A stretch of DNA of 64,000 nucleotides from Streptomyces mangrovi (GTDB lineage Bacteria > Actinomycetota > Actinomycetes > Streptomycetales > Streptomycetaceae): assembly GCF_900114215.1 (NCBI RefSeq), contig NZ_FOSG01000002.1:310001-374000 (forward strand), written 5' to 3'. Position numbers and translations under genes: made by a program. Shown here one piece after another: positions 1 to 8,439 of the stretch (its first letter is position 1; each line of letters starts with the position of its first letter). A model generated the notes under the pieces. That model was not told the origin of the DNA and searched no databases. It saw only the letters and a program-made list of their open reading frames with translations.

Positions 1-1134
1 GGGGCGGCCCGGGAGCGCCAGGCGCAGATACCCGGAGGCCGCCGCCGCGGCGAGCGCGGCGGCCTCCAGCGCACAGGCGGCGACGACGCCTCCCGCGGCG
101 GCGGCCGGGAAGCCGTGGGCGGACAGCAGCAGGGCGACGAACAGCAGGGTGCCCAGCGCGGCCGCCTCGGCGATCCGCGCACCCTCCGGTCCGGTCGCGA
201 CGGCGGTCACGGCGCTGATCACACCGCCGGACGGGCCCCCGGACGGACTGCCGAAGGGGCCGCCGTCCGCCACCGCGTGCGCGACGGCCAGCACCGCGAG
301 CAGGGCGACCACGAACAGTGCGACGGCCGCGGCGAGCAGCGGACGCGTCCGGGCCGCGAACTCCTCCAGGCCGCGGCTGGCGCCCAGCCGCCGCCTCGCC
401 CGCGCGGCGAACCAGCGCGCGCACCACACGGCGGGCGCGACGGCCAGCGCCAGGCCCAGCGGCACGCACCACTCGCCCGGGAAGGCGTCCGCGAAGACGT
501 CGGCCGCGGGCGGGTGTCCGTCCAGCGCCCAGGTCAGGGGGAGACCGCCGGCCAGCGCGTGTCCGGCCAGCAGGCAGCCGCTCAGCACGGTGGTCCGGTT
601 CAGGGCCGTACCGCGCAGGCACAGCCGCACGGACAGCAGGACGAGCAGGACTCCGGCCGCGCCGGCGGCGGTACGGGCGGGCGCCGGGAGGCCCGCGGAG
701 AGGGCGTACGCCCCCGGTGCCGCCGCGCACAGCCCGCCGGGCAGCAGGGGGAGCAGCGCGGCTCCCGCCGAGCGCGCCCGTCCGGCTCCCCGGCCGTGCC
801 GGGGGGTCCGGGCGGCGGGCGCCCCGCACCCGGGGCCTCCGGCGCCGGGTCCGTCCGCCCCGTGAGCCGCGTCCGTTTCACGGGCTCCGCCGTCTTCGCG
901 GACTCCGCCGGGCTCGTCGGCGCGGAGGGCGCGGGCGTACAGCTCCTCGGAGAGCGAGAACACGTCCCGGTGCCGGTAGCGCGCCGCGGTGCGGTCGGTG
1001 ATCCCGTGCGCCTCCAGAGCCGCGGCGATCTCCAGCGGGTCCACGGCCCGTGCGCACAGCTCCCGGTGGCGGTGCAGCAGCGAGCGCACGGGGTCGGCGG
1101 GCCGGTGCGGGTACGGATACGGCGGGGCGCTCAC
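1..1134 (-). CDS. Integral membrane protein, exopolysaccharide-type locus (C-terminus beyond window)
   Basis: The reading frame from the GTG at 1134 stays open to base 1, giving 378 residues without a stop, so the C-terminus lies outside the window. The first ~120 residues are soluble: a charged helical part, then a Gly/Ala/Asp-rich linker. About seven hydrophobic segments follow (near residues 124-140, 158-176, 184-204, 222-240, 264-290, 324-342 and 345-373). The start overlaps the stop of the upstream glycosyltransferase by 4 nt (GTGA), so the two are probably translationally coupled. Next to a PelF-like glycosyltransferase, a role in assembling or exporting a polysaccharide is likely, but this is inferred only from context. 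I do not recognise a named family. Confidence 0.7.
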   Translation of the reverse strand, partial: MSAPPYPYPHRPADPVRSLLHRHRELCARAVDPLEIAAALEAHGITDRTAARYRHRDVFSLSEELYARALRADEPGGVREDGGARETDAAHGADGPGAGGPGCGAPAARTPRHGRGAGRARSAGAALLPLLPGGLCAAAPGAYALSAGLPAPARTAAGAAGVLLVLLSVRLCLRGTALNRTTVLSGCLLAGHALAGGLPLTWALDGHPPAADVFADAFPGEWCVPLGLALAVAPAVWCARWFAARARRRLGASRGLEEFAARTRPLLAAAVALFVVALLAVLAVAHAVADGGPFGSPSGGPSGGVISAVTAVATGPEGARIAEAAALGTLLFVALLLSAHGFPAAAAGGVVAACALEAAALAAAAASGYLRLALPGRP

Positions 1135-2930
1135 CGGCCTCCCCTCCCCTGCCCGGCGGGCACGTCCGCCGCGGCCGTACGGGCCCAGCTCGGGGCGCGG
1201 ACCGGGCGTCCGCCGAGGCGGGCGGCCGCCGCCGGGGAGGCGGGCGCGGCGGGCGCGGTCCAGTGGCCGGGGAGGCCGGCCTCGGGCGGCCGGGCGAACG
1301 GCAGCGCGGCGACGGCCGGTCCGGCGGGCAGCGGGCGCTGTGAGAGCAGTTCCAGATAGACGCCGCGGAACGCCGCTACGTTCTGCTCGGCGGTGAACAG
1401 CTCCTGTGCCCGGGCCCGTGCCGCGGCGCCCAGCCGGGCGCGGCGGGCCGGGTCGCGCAGCAGGGCCGTGCAGGCGTCCGCCAGGGCGCGGGGGTTGCGC
1501 GGCGGCACCACCAGCCCCGTGCCGCCGATGGCCTCGCACACCGCGCCGACGTCCGTGGAGACCGTGGCCCGGCCGGCGAACATCGCCTCGACCAGGGAGA
1601 CCGGGAAGCCCTCCACCACGCTGGAGAGCACCGCGACGTCGGCGGCGGCGTAGGCGTCGGCGAGGCGGGGCAGCGCGGGGTCGCCGATCCGCGCGAAGCA
1701 GACCGGGTTCTCCCCGACGCTGAGGGGGCCGGCGGCCTCGTCGGGGAAGAGTTGCGCGGCCAGCGCCCGGCAGTGCGCCAGGTACCGGGCCGGCTCCGGA
1801 TCCCCTTCCGGGGCCGGGCCGCCGGACCGCTCCGCGATCAGCAGCCGGGTGCCGGGCACGGCCCTGCGGACCTCGGCGAAGGCGTGCAGCAGGCCGACCA
1901 GGTCCCTGTCGGGACCGGTCCGTCCGACCCATACCAGCACCGGGTCCGGCCGCCTCCGCCCCGCGTCCTCCTCGATCCCGGTCAGCTCCGACGCGTCCAT
2001 GCCCGGGTAGACCGTGCGCAGCCTCCCGCGGTCCGCCCCGCACCTCTCCTGCCAGCGCCGGGCGTGGGTGTTGCCGCAGGTGACGATCTCGGCGCGGCGG
2101 TACGCCTCGCGCGCCAGGTTCCCGTGGAGGGAGGCGAGCAGGGCGCGCACCGGTGCGCTCACGGCGTCCGGCGCGACGGCGTGCGCGGCGCTGGCGAGGT
2201 AGTGCTCGCGCAGCCGCACACCGTACTCGGTCACCAGCAGGGGGGTGCCGAAGAGACGCCGGGCCAGCAGACCGGGGAGTGCGGCGGGGCCGGCGCCCAC
2301 CGCGTGGCAGACGTCCGCGGCCGCGAGCCCGGAAGTCTCCCCGGCCCCGTACCAGTCCAGCGACAGGGGCCGCAGCGCCCTCTCCACCTGCTCGGCGACC
2401 GTGAGCAGGTCGACCGGTGTCGCGGAGCGCGCGGCCCGCGGTGCGCCGGGGGTGCGGCAGGCCCCTTCCAGCAGCCGGACCGCCTGCTCGGAGCGGAGTG
2501 CCGCGGCGAGCCCGCCGTGCTCCCGGGCCAGGTCGGCCAGCCCGTGGAGGCCGTCGGCGAAACGGTCCGCCTCGGCGGCGGCCCCTCCGCCCCCGCCCGC
2601 CGTGTCCCGCGCTCCCGCGCCGCCCGCCCCGGCGCAGACCGCGCGGGCCAGGTCCGCGAAGTGCTCGCCGAAGCGGCGCCCGAGGCGCCGCCCGTATCCG
2701 CTCCCCCGTCCCCCGTCCCCGGGGACGGGGCCCCACAGCGGGGCGGTGCGCACCCTTCGGACGTTGTCCGGCAGCGCGGGCCAGGCGCCCTCCCCGTGCC
2801 GCTCGTCGCTGCCGAGCGCGTGGACCTCGAAGTCGTGGCCGTCCAGGCCGCGCACCAGCCGGTCGCACCACGCGTACGAGTCACCGCGCGGATGGGGATA
2901 ACCACCCTCCGTGAGCAGTGCGATGCGCAC
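1131..2930 (-). CDS. GT4 glycosyltransferase, PelF-like (DUF3492)
   Basis: Cytoplasmic two-domain GT-B glycosyltransferase expected to use a nucleotide sugar. The N-terminus reads VRIALLTEGGYPHPRG followed by SYAWCDRLVRGL, the hallmark of the PelF/DUF3492 N-domain. The C-domain has the GT4 features VLVWVGRTGPDRDLVGLLHA and an E-x7-E motif in EGFPVSLVEAM, then a nucleotide-sugar loop ending VVPPRNPRALADA. I chose the GTG at 2930 (599 aa) because it begins the conserved MRIALL-type start and has GGGGGTGGA just upstream; a GTG at 2960 would add ten poorly conserved residues. The central region (~residues 70-150) is Gly/Ala-rich and longer than usual. It overlaps the following membrane protein gene by 4 nt. 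Confidence 0.85.
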   Translation of the reverse strand: MRIALLTEGGYPHPRGDSYAWCDRLVRGLDGHDFEVHALGSDERHGEGAWPALPDNVRRVRTAPLWGPVPGDGGRGSGYGRRLGRRFGEHFADLARAVCAGAGGAGARDTAGGGGGAAAEADRFADGLHGLADLAREHGGLAAALRSEQAVRLLEGACRTPGAPRAARSATPVDLLTVAEQVERALRPLSLDWYGAGETSGLAAADVCHAVGAGPAALPGLLARRLFGTPLLVTEYGVRLREHYLASAAHAVAPDAVSAPVRALLASLHGNLAREAYRRAEIVTCGNTHARRWQERCGADRGRLRTVYPGMDASELTGIEEDAGRRRPDPVLVWVGRTGPDRDLVGLLHAFAEVRRAVPGTRLLIAERSGGPAPEGDPEPARYLAHCRALAAQLFPDEAAGPLSVGENPVCFARIGDPALPRLADAYAAADVAVLSSVVEGFPVSLVEAMFAGRATVSTDVGAVCEAIGGTGLVVPPRNPRALADACTALLRDPARRARLGAAARARAQELFTAEQNVAAFRGVYLELLSQRPLPAGPAVAALPFARPPEAGLPGHWTAPAAPASPAAAARLGGRPVRAPSWARTAAADVPAGQGRGGR

Positions 2931-3110
2931 CTGTCCACCCCCGTTCCTCCTCCAGGCCACCGGCCGTCGCCGTGGCGTCGCGGGAAGACGTTATGCGCGA
3001 GGTGGGGCGGTGCGGCGGACGGTTGTCCGTCACACCACCGGAAGGGGTGAACTACCGTGACTTTCGGCGCGATTGAACGTTCGGTCGCCTACCGCGGACC
3101 GAGGGGGCCG

Positions 3111-4511
3111 TCAGGCGTCGGGGAAAGGCCAGGCGTTGGGCCGGCAGGTCGCCCCGCCCACCGTCAGGTACTTCGTCTGCTGCATCATCACCGGCGCCAG
3201 GGCGCCTTCCCTCGGGCAGTTCACATGGCCCTTGCCGAGCCGGTGGCCCACCTCGTGGTTGATGAGCATCTCCCGGTACTCCCGGATCCGGTCCGGGCCG
3301 AAGGTCTCCGCGCCGCGCGCCCACCGGTAGGCGTTGATCATGATGCGCTCGGTCGAGGCCGAGTCGCACGAGACGTTGTCGACCGTGGTGTCCAGGCCCG
3401 ATCTGGCGCACCACTGCGCGGTGGTGGAGGGGGAGGCGAGCGTGATCACGAAGACCGGGTCGCCGCCTCCGGGCTTCCCGGCCCCTCCGGACCTCTCGGA
3501 CTTCCCCGAGACCCGCTCGAAGGTGCGGGCGCCCCCGTGGCTCCAGCTCCGCTCGTCGTTGAGGGTGCGGTGGACGGCCTCGGCGAACAGCTCCCCGTCC
3601 AGCGGCAGCCCGTCCTCGACGTCGACCCGGTAGCGGACGACCTCCCCCTTGCCGGGCGCCTCGTCCCGTCCGGCGACGGCGGCGAGCCGGCCCGAGCCCT
3701 CGAAGTCCGGGGCCAGGTCGAACAGTCGCCCCATCCGCTCGCCGTAGGAGGCCTGCTTCCCGGACGGGGCCTTCCCCTCGTCCGTTCCGCCCGAGGGGGT
3801 GGGGCGCATCTCGAACCGGGAGGCGTCCGGATCTCCCTCGCGCCGGGCCTCGCCGCCGGCCCGCAACTGCCGGTCCATGCCGCTTCGGTCGTCGGCGACC
3901 TGTCCGGCCACCACGACGGCCAGCACGGTGGTCACGGCCGCGGCCGCGACGCCGGTGAAGGCCCGGCCGCGCCCGCCGCGCCCGCCGTGTGCGGCACGCC
4001 CGCCCCGACCGCCACCGTCACCGCCGTCACCGTCCGGCTCGTCCGGCTCGTCCGTATCCGTATCCGTATCCGTACGGAGGACGCTTCCCGGCCGTTCGGC
4101 CTCCGCGGCGGGCTCCGGCCCGGACCCGTCCGCGCGTGGTACGCCCGGCGAGCCGTAGACGCCCTCTTCGAACGCCTCGACGTACTCGCGCCGCGGCATC
4201 CGCCCCGTCCCGTACACCGTCTCCCGCGGCGGTCCGGCGGGCCCGTGCCCGGGGCCCGGGGCGGGTGGCCGCCGCGGCGGCGCCCCCCGGCCACCGCCCG
4301 GCTCGCGCTGCTCGGGGTGGCCGCCGCGGACCGGGGGCATGCCGTGCGGGCCGGCGGGGCGTCCTTCGGACGGCGGGTGCGGCGGGGCCGGTGCCGGACG
4401 GGGAAGCGGGGTCTCCTCCGGGGCCGCCGGCCGGGCCGCGGGCCGCTGTCCGGTGGCCATGACCGTCGGCTTTCCGCTGCCCGGCCGGCCCCGGCGACTG
4501 TGACGTCCCAC
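3111..4511 (-). CDS. Membrane-anchored DUF3152 protein with metzincin-type zinc motif
   Basis: A 466-residue protein beginning MGRHSRRG (GTG 4511). It has a long Pro/Gly/Arg-rich cytoplasmic N-terminus, a Thr-Asp repeat near residue 150, a single hydrophobic segment around residues 185-207, and an external DUF3152 domain to the C-terminus. That domain holds HEVGHRLGKGH (residues 419-429), an exact match to the metzincin zinc consensus HExxHxxGxxH, followed by a Met-containing turn (PVMMQQ) that could act as the Met-turn. It is therefore probably an exported zinc peptidase, although family members are usually labelled hypothetical. An alternative ATG at 4460 would remove 17 residues. The start lies 7 nt after the stop of the alpha/beta hydrolase on the same strand, so the two likely form an operon. 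Confidence 0.85.
   Translation of the reverse strand: MGRHSRRGRPGSGKPTVMATGQRPAARPAAPEETPLPRPAPAPPHPPSEGRPAGPHGMPPVRGGHPEQREPGGGRGAPPRRPPAPGPGHGPAGPPRETVYGTGRMPRREYVEAFEEGVYGSPGVPRADGSGPEPAAEAERPGSVLRTDTDTDTDEPDEPDGDGGDGGGRGGRAAHGGRGGRGRAFTGVAAAAVTTVLAVVVAGQVADDRSGMDRQLRAGGEARREGDPDASRFEMRPTPSGGTDEGKAPSGKQASYGERMGRLFDLAPDFEGSGRLAAVAGRDEAPGKGEVVRYRVDVEDGLPLDGELFAEAVHRTLNDERSWSHGGARTFERVSGKSERSGGAGKPGGGDPVFVITLASPSTTAQWCARSGLDTTVDNVSCDSASTERIMINAYRWARGAETFGPDRIREYREMLINHEVGHRLGKGHVNCPREGALAPVMMQQTKYLTVGGATCRPNAWPFPDA
4052..4075. repeat. Hexanucleotide tandem repeat (CCGTAT)x4 inside the DUF3152 gene
   Basis: Four head-to-tail copies of CCGTAT, read on the minus strand as alternating Thr-Asp codons in the disordered N-terminal region. 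The unit is a multiple of three, so copy-number changes would not shift the frame. Confidence 0.85.
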
Positions 4512-4517
4512 GACTCG

Positions 4518-5483
4518 TCAACCCCTGCCCGTATCGGTTTCTCCCAGCAGTTCCCTGAAGGCGCCCCCCACCGCCTCCGGGTATTCCATCATCGCGACGT
4601 GCCCGGCGTCGGGAAGCACCAGCAGCCGCGATTCGCGGAACGCGGCGGCGGCCCTGCGCGCCATGCGGAAGGAGACCAGCAGATCCCGCCCGCCGTACAC
4701 CAGCAGCGTCGGCGCCAGCACCCGCTCGGCCTGGCGCCACAGCGCGTGCTGGCCGCCGAGGGTGTAGGCGTTCACCAGACCGCGCGCGGACCGGGAGAGC
4801 GAGTCCCAGAAGTACGGCAGCGCCAGGCGGCGCTCGTACTCCGCCACGGCCGCCTCGAACTCCTCCCGCGACACCGCCGCCGGATCTCCGTAGCACAGCG
4901 CCAGGAGTTCCCGGGTGCGCCGCTCGACCGTCCAGTGGCGGGTCATCCGCCCGAAGAGTCCGGTGGCCCCGGGAACCGCCAGCAGGGCGGTGGGCACCGC
5001 GGTGCGCTGCGGACGCAGCTCGGGCAGGGCGGGCGAGACGAGGGTGAGGGTGCGCACCAGGTCCGGCCGGACCGCCGCGACCCGGGTGGCGGCCGCGCCG
5101 CCCAGGGAGTTGCCGAACAGGTGCACCGGCCCTCGCCCGGAGGCGTCGAGGTAGCGGATGACGGCGCGCGCGTGCCCGGAGACCGAGTAGTCGCCGTCGT
5201 CGGGCGGCGGCGAGTGGCCGAAGCCCGGCAGGTCGACCGCCTCGCCGTCGACCTCGTCGGCCAGTTCCCGCATCAGCGCGGACCAGTTGAGGGAGGACCC
5301 GCCCAGACCGTGGACGTACAGCGCGGCGGGCAGTCCCGCGCGCCGGCCCGGCCGCCCGCGTACCGACAGGGTCAGACCGGGCAGTGACACGGATCTGTGC
5401 GTCTCGCCCTCCCCGGCGCGCGACCGGCCCGAAGGGGGGACCTCGAACGGGGCCGCCGCCCGCGGCTGCTCGGTCGATGACAT
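4518..5483 (-). CDS. Alpha/beta hydrolase
   Basis: A 321-residue soluble alpha/beta-hydrolase of the homoserine-acetyltransferase/esterase-like class. The nucleophile elbow is GNSLGG (Ser126), the acid is probably Asp267 in YGGRDLL, and the base His295 in DAGHVAMME. The oxyanion-hole motif HGLGGSS is near residue 58. A cap domain spans about residues 155-245. The substrate cannot be told from sequence. ATG 5483 is a clear start. It is first in a two-gene unit with the DUF3152 gene 7 nt downstream and faces the small acidic-protein gene across 123 bp. In actinobacteria this hydrolase is commonly next to DUF3152, TetR and DUF3107 genes. Confidence 0.88.
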   Translation of the reverse strand: MSSTEQPRAAAPFEVPPSGRSRAGEGETHRSVSLPGLTLSVRGRPGRRAGLPAALYVHGLGGSSLNWSALMRELADEVDGEAVDLPGFGHSPPPDDGDYSVSGHARAVIRYLDASGRGPVHLFGNSLGGAAATRVAAVRPDLVRTLTLVSPALPELRPQRTAVPTALLAVPGATGLFGRMTRHWTVERRTRELLALCYGDPAAVSREEFEAAVAEYERRLALPYFWDSLSRSARGLVNAYTLGGQHALWRQAERVLAPTLLVYGGRDLLVSFRMARRAAAAFRESRLLVLPDAGHVAMMEYPEAVGGAFRELLGETDTGRG

Positions 5484-5606
5484 GAGGCAATGTTACGAGA
5501 CGATCACTGCCGCTCTCACGTGTTCGGAGTCACACCTTCCCGGTCTGCCGGAATTCTCCTCCGCTGGGCTCGTGTGGAACCCCTTCGGGCTGGAAAGAGG
5601 ATCGTC

Positions 5607-5843
5607 ATGTCTGTTGACCCCACCGATCCCGACACCTTCGACCGGTTCGACGACGAGGACGAGAGGCCCGCGGCCGACCGGTTCGGAGTCGAGGCTCCCG
5701 AGGCGGACGCGGCCGAACAGCACGCGGAGGTCCTGCCCCGCGAGGACGCCCGGCTGCCGGCCGCCGGCTCGCCGGAGGTGAACCCCGCGGACGCCGCCGA
5801 GCAGGCACGCGTCGTCGAACTGGACGAGGACGATTACCGCTAA
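5607..5843 (+). CDS. Small highly acidic protein, unknown function
   Basis: A 78-residue protein from ATG 5607, preceded by GAAAGAGG at a good distance. It is strongly acidic (Asp/Glu-rich throughout, ending in a DEDDYR tail) with no hydrophobic segment or cysteine, so it is probably cytoplasmic and largely disordered. Composition fits a small Streptomyces-specific conserved protein. It lies between the divergent hydrolase and the TetR gene and may share transcription with the latter. No function is suggested by the sequence. Confidence 0.65.
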   Translation: MSVDPTDPDTFDRFDDEDERPAADRFGVEAPEADAAEQHAEVLPREDARLPAAGSPEVNPADAAEQARVVELDEDDYR

Positions 5844-6048
5844 ACCGCGACATCGTGCGTTCGGGACACGGAATTCTGTGCCCGCCGGACGCACAGAAGG
5901 TTTACCCAAAAGTACGATGGCGGACGCAGCGCACCCCGCGCGCGGAAGTACCGACGACCTCTCTCCGGATTCCCCGGGCCCCCGGACCCCCGGGGCTCGG
6001 TCCGGGCCCTGCCCGGGAGGCGTTCCAGGGAGACCCCAGGAGGCGAGC

Positions 6049-6675
6049 GTGACAGCCATCGAGCAGACCGAGGCACGCCCGCGTGGCACACGGCTGCCAC
6101 GCCGGGCCCGACGCAACCAGTTGCTCGGTGCGGCGCAGGAGGTGTTCGTCGCCCAGGGCTACCACGCCGCGGCCATGGACGACATCGCCGAGCGCGCGGG
6201 CGTCAGCAAGCCGGTGCTCTACCAGCACTTCCCCGGCAAGCTCGACCTGTACCTGGCCCTGCTCGACCAGCACTGCGAGGCGCTGGTCCAGTCGGTGCGC
6301 GCGGCCCTGGCCTCGACCTCGGACAACAAGCACCGGGTCGCGGCGACGATGGACGCCTACTTCGCGTACGTGGAGGACGAGGGCGGGGCCTTCCGTCTCG
6401 TCTTCGAGTCCGACCTGACCAACGAGCCCGCGGTGCGCGACCGGGTGGACAAGGTGAGCCTGGACTGCGCCGAGGCGGTCAGCGAGGTGATCTCCGAGGA
6501 CACCGATCTGCCGCCGGACCAGGCGATGCTGCTGGCCGTCGGGCTGTGCGGCATGGCGCAGATCACCGCCCGGTACTGGCTCAGCGCCGGACAGAAGGTC
6601 CCGCGCGACACCGCCACCAGGCTCATCTCCTCGCTGTCCTGGCGGGGTATCGCGGGCTTCCCGATGCACGGCTGA
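6049..6675 (+). CDS. TetR/AcrR family transcriptional regulator
   Basis: A 208-residue regulator starting at GTG 6049, with a strong AGGAGG 5 nt upstream. The N-terminal helix-turn-helix (about residues 18-65) reads RRNQLLGAAQEVFVAQGYHA, then MDDIAERAGVSKPVLYQHFP, a typical TetR recognition helix. The C-terminal ligand/dimer domain has no diagnostic residues. Sequence and order (DUF3152 - TetR - DUF3107 - ferritin-like - RhlE) match the mycobacterial Rv3208 neighbourhood as I recall it, so this is an old actinobacterial regulator rather than an acquired one. The target is unknown; the adjacent acidic-protein gene and its own promoter are reasonable candidates. Confidence 0.92.
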   Translation: MTAIEQTEARPRGTRLPRRARRNQLLGAAQEVFVAQGYHAAAMDDIAERAGVSKPVLYQHFPGKLDLYLALLDQHCEALVQSVRAALASTSDNKHRVAATMDAYFAYVEDEGGAFRLVFESDLTNEPAVRDRVDKVSLDCAEAVSEVISEDTDLPPDQAMLLAVGLCGMAQITARYWLSAGQKVPRDTATRLISSLSWRGIAGFPMHG

Positions 6676-6848
6676 TCCACGGCCGCCCACGGCGCGCGGC
6701 CGCCCGGTGTTCGCTGTCGGCGTGCGTTCGCGAGCGGCCCACCGCCCCCGCGAGGACTAGTGTTGCTGGCATGACGGCGCGGCCTGCCCGCGCACCCCGC
6801 CCCGGCTCAGCCAGGGAGAATCACCAACCGTTCGGAAGGGACATAGCC

Positions 6849-7076
6849 GTGGAGGTCAAGATCGGCGTGCAGCACGCGCCCCGCGAGATCGTTCTGGAGA
6901 GCGGGCAGACGGCCGAGGAGATCGAGCGCACCGTCGCCGAGGCGCTGACCGGCAAGTCGCAGCTGCTCAGCCTGGTGGACGAGCACGGTCGCCGGGTGGT
7001 CGTCCCGGCCGACCGGCTGGCCTACGTGGACATCGGCGAGCCCAGCGGCCGCAAGGTGGGCTTCGGGGCTCTGTAG
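6849..7076 (+). CDS. DUF3107 family small protein
   Basis: A 75-residue cytoplasmic protein, MEVKIGVQHAPREIV then a Glu-rich helix, ending in ADRLAYVDIG and GRKVGFGAL. This is the DUF3107 family, which includes mycobacterial TB9.4 (Rv3208A); function unknown. I use the GTG at 6849, which has GGAAGGGA about 8 nt upstream and matches the family start. An in-frame ATG at 6771 sits 7 nt after a TAGTGT box (6758-6763), so transcription may begin there and a 26-residue N-terminal extension cannot be excluded. A long hairpin follows the stop. Confidence 0.85.
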   Translation: MEVKIGVQHAPREIVLESGQTAEEIERTVAEALTGKSQLLSLVDEHGRRVVVPADRLAYVDIGEPSGRKVGFGAL

Positions 7077-7084
7077 AGAGCGCG

Positions 7085-7139
7085 GGTCCCGCGGGGTTTC
7101 GGCAGGGCCTTGCGAGGCCTGCCGAAACCCCGCGGGACC
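7085..7139. terminator. Long GC-rich hairpin after the DUF3107 gene
   Basis: A perfect 22-bp inverted repeat (7085-7106 with 7118-7139) separated by 11 nt, starting 8 nt after the DUF3107 stop. There is no U-tract, which is usual for actinobacterial terminators. It probably ends the TetR/DUF3107 transcript. Confidence 0.8.
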
Positions 7140-7305
7140 GCGGAATCCGGGGAGGAGACCGGCCGTGAGGCCGGTGACAGCGGCTTGCGGAGAGCCGGGC
7201 GGGAATCCCGCCCGGCCCTTTCGGTGCTTTCCGTTTCGTCCTCGGCGCACCCTGGGTAGGACCGAGTAACCCGATGCGCACCCCACCGGCCCGCAGGAGG
7301 ACCCA

Positions 7306-7587
7306 ATGCTCTGGGAAGTGCTCGGCTCGGCGCTCGTCGGTCTCGCCGTCGCCCTCGTCGCAGGCCGCCGTTTCGCGGACCGGTTCCGCGACCGGTCCCT
7401 GGTTCTGGTCACCGGGCCCGCGGCCGCCTTCTGCGGCGGCGTGATCACGCGTGTGGTGCTGGGCCCCGGGTACGCGCTTCCCACCCTCGTGGTCGCCGCC
7501 CTGGTCGCGGCGGCTCTGCTGTCCCTGCTGGTCCGACCCCGCCGCGGCGGTCCGGCGGCCGGCCGGCCCCACGTGGGCGCGGCCTGA
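7306..7587 (+). CDS. Small integral membrane protein
   Basis: A 93-residue protein from ATG 7306 with GGAGG 6 nt upstream. Three hydrophobic stretches (about residues 5-20, 30-52 and 58-75) are joined by an Arg/Asp-rich loop (RRFADRFRDR) and followed by a basic tail, suggesting three membrane helices with positive loops in the cytoplasm. I do not recognise a characterised family. It stands alone between the DUF3107 terminator and a convergent ferritin-like gene. Confidence 0.75.
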   Translation: MLWEVLGSALVGLAVALVAGRRFADRFRDRSLVLVTGPAAAFCGGVITRVVLGPGYALPTLVVAALVAAALLSLLVRPRRGGPAAGRPHVGAA

Positions 7588-7606
7588 GGCGGTGCGGCCC
7601 GGGCGG

Positions 7607-7631
7607 GCCCCGCCGCGCCGGGCGGCGGGGC
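7607..7631. terminator. Convergent hairpin terminator
   Basis: A perfect 10-bp G/C stem (7607-7616 with 7622-7631) with a 5-nt loop, between the stops of the small membrane protein gene and the convergent ferritin-like gene. It could end both transcripts. Confidence 0.7.
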
Positions 7632-7638
7632 GCACTCG

Positions 7639-8430
7639 TCAGGCCGCCAGCCCCAGCGCGGCCATGCGCTTGGTGTGGGCCTCGGTGATCCGTGAGAACA
7701 TCCGGCCCACCTCGGCCAGGTCGAATCCCGCGGTGACCCCGCCGACCAGCATCATCGACAGCGCGTCGCGCTCGGCGACCACCCGCTGGGCCTGCGACAG
7801 CGCCTCGCCCATCAGGCGGCGGGCCCACAGGGCGAGCCGGCCGCCGACCCGGGGATCGGCCTCGATGGCCCCGCGCACCTTCTCCACCGCGAAGCCCGAG
7901 TGCCCGGTGTCGTCCAGCACACCCAGCACCAGGGCCCGGGTGTCGGAGTCGAGGTGGGCGGCGACCTCCCGGTAGAAGTCGGAGGCGATCGAGTCGCCGA
8001 CGTACGCCTTGATCAGGCCCTCCAGCCAGTCCGACGGCGCGGTCTGGCGGTGGAACTCGTCCAGCGCGGCGGCGAACGGCTCCATCGCCGCCGCGGGGTC
8101 CTCGCCGATCTCCGCGAGCCGGCCGCGCAACCGCTCGAAGTGCTGGAACTCCGCCGAAGCCATGGAGGCCAGCTCCGCCTTGTCCACAAGGGTCGGGGCC
8201 AGTTTGGCGTCCTCCGCGAGCCGTTCGAACGCGGCCAGCTCCCCGTAGGCCAGTGCGCCCAGCAGGTCCACGACCGCCGCCCGGTACTGGGGGTCGGCCG
8301 AGGCCGCGGCCCAGTCCTGGACGGCGGTCCCCTCGGTGTCCTCGGTTCCTGTGGCCCTCTCGGCGTTCCCGGTTCCCCCGGGGCTCCCGGTTCCCTCGGG
8401 GCCGGCGGGGGATGTGTCAGACGTCTCCAT
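7639..8430 (-). CDS. Ferritin-like fold protein (MiaE-like/Rv3210c-type)
   Basis: About 263 residues from ATG 8430; a GTG at 8439 would add three residues and neither has a strong Shine-Dalgarno. After an acidic, Gly/Thr-rich N-terminus of ~45 residues comes an all-helical domain with spaced carboxylates and histidine (YGELAAFERLAEDA, then EFQHFERLRGRL and DEFHRQ), typical of the ferritin-like four-helix fold related to the tRNA hydroxylase MiaE. Whether it binds a di-iron centre is not shown; one E-x2-H site is visible. It faces rhlE divergently, as in mycobacteria (Rv3210c/Rv3211). Confidence 0.82.
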   Translation of the reverse strand: METSDTSPAGPEGTGSPGGTGNAERATGTEDTEGTAVQDWAAASADPQYRAAVVDLLGALAYGELAAFERLAEDAKLAPTLVDKAELASMASAEFQHFERLRGRLAEIGEDPAAAMEPFAAALDEFHRQTAPSDWLEGLIKAYVGDSIASDFYREVAAHLDSDTRALVLGVLDDTGHSGFAVEKVRGAIEADPRVGGRLALWARRLMGEALSQAQRVVAERDALSMMLVGGVTAGFDLAEVGRMFSRITEAHTKRMAALGLAA

Positions 8431-8439
8431 GCCGGGCAC

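Noticed and set aside
3057..5387. A 776-codon open frame on the plus strand opposite the DUF3152 and hydrolase genes
   Set aside because: It is a GC-rich shadow frame; the minus-strand genes have conserved motifs and ribosome sites, while this frame has no recognisable domain and a Pro/Gly/Arg-dominated composition.
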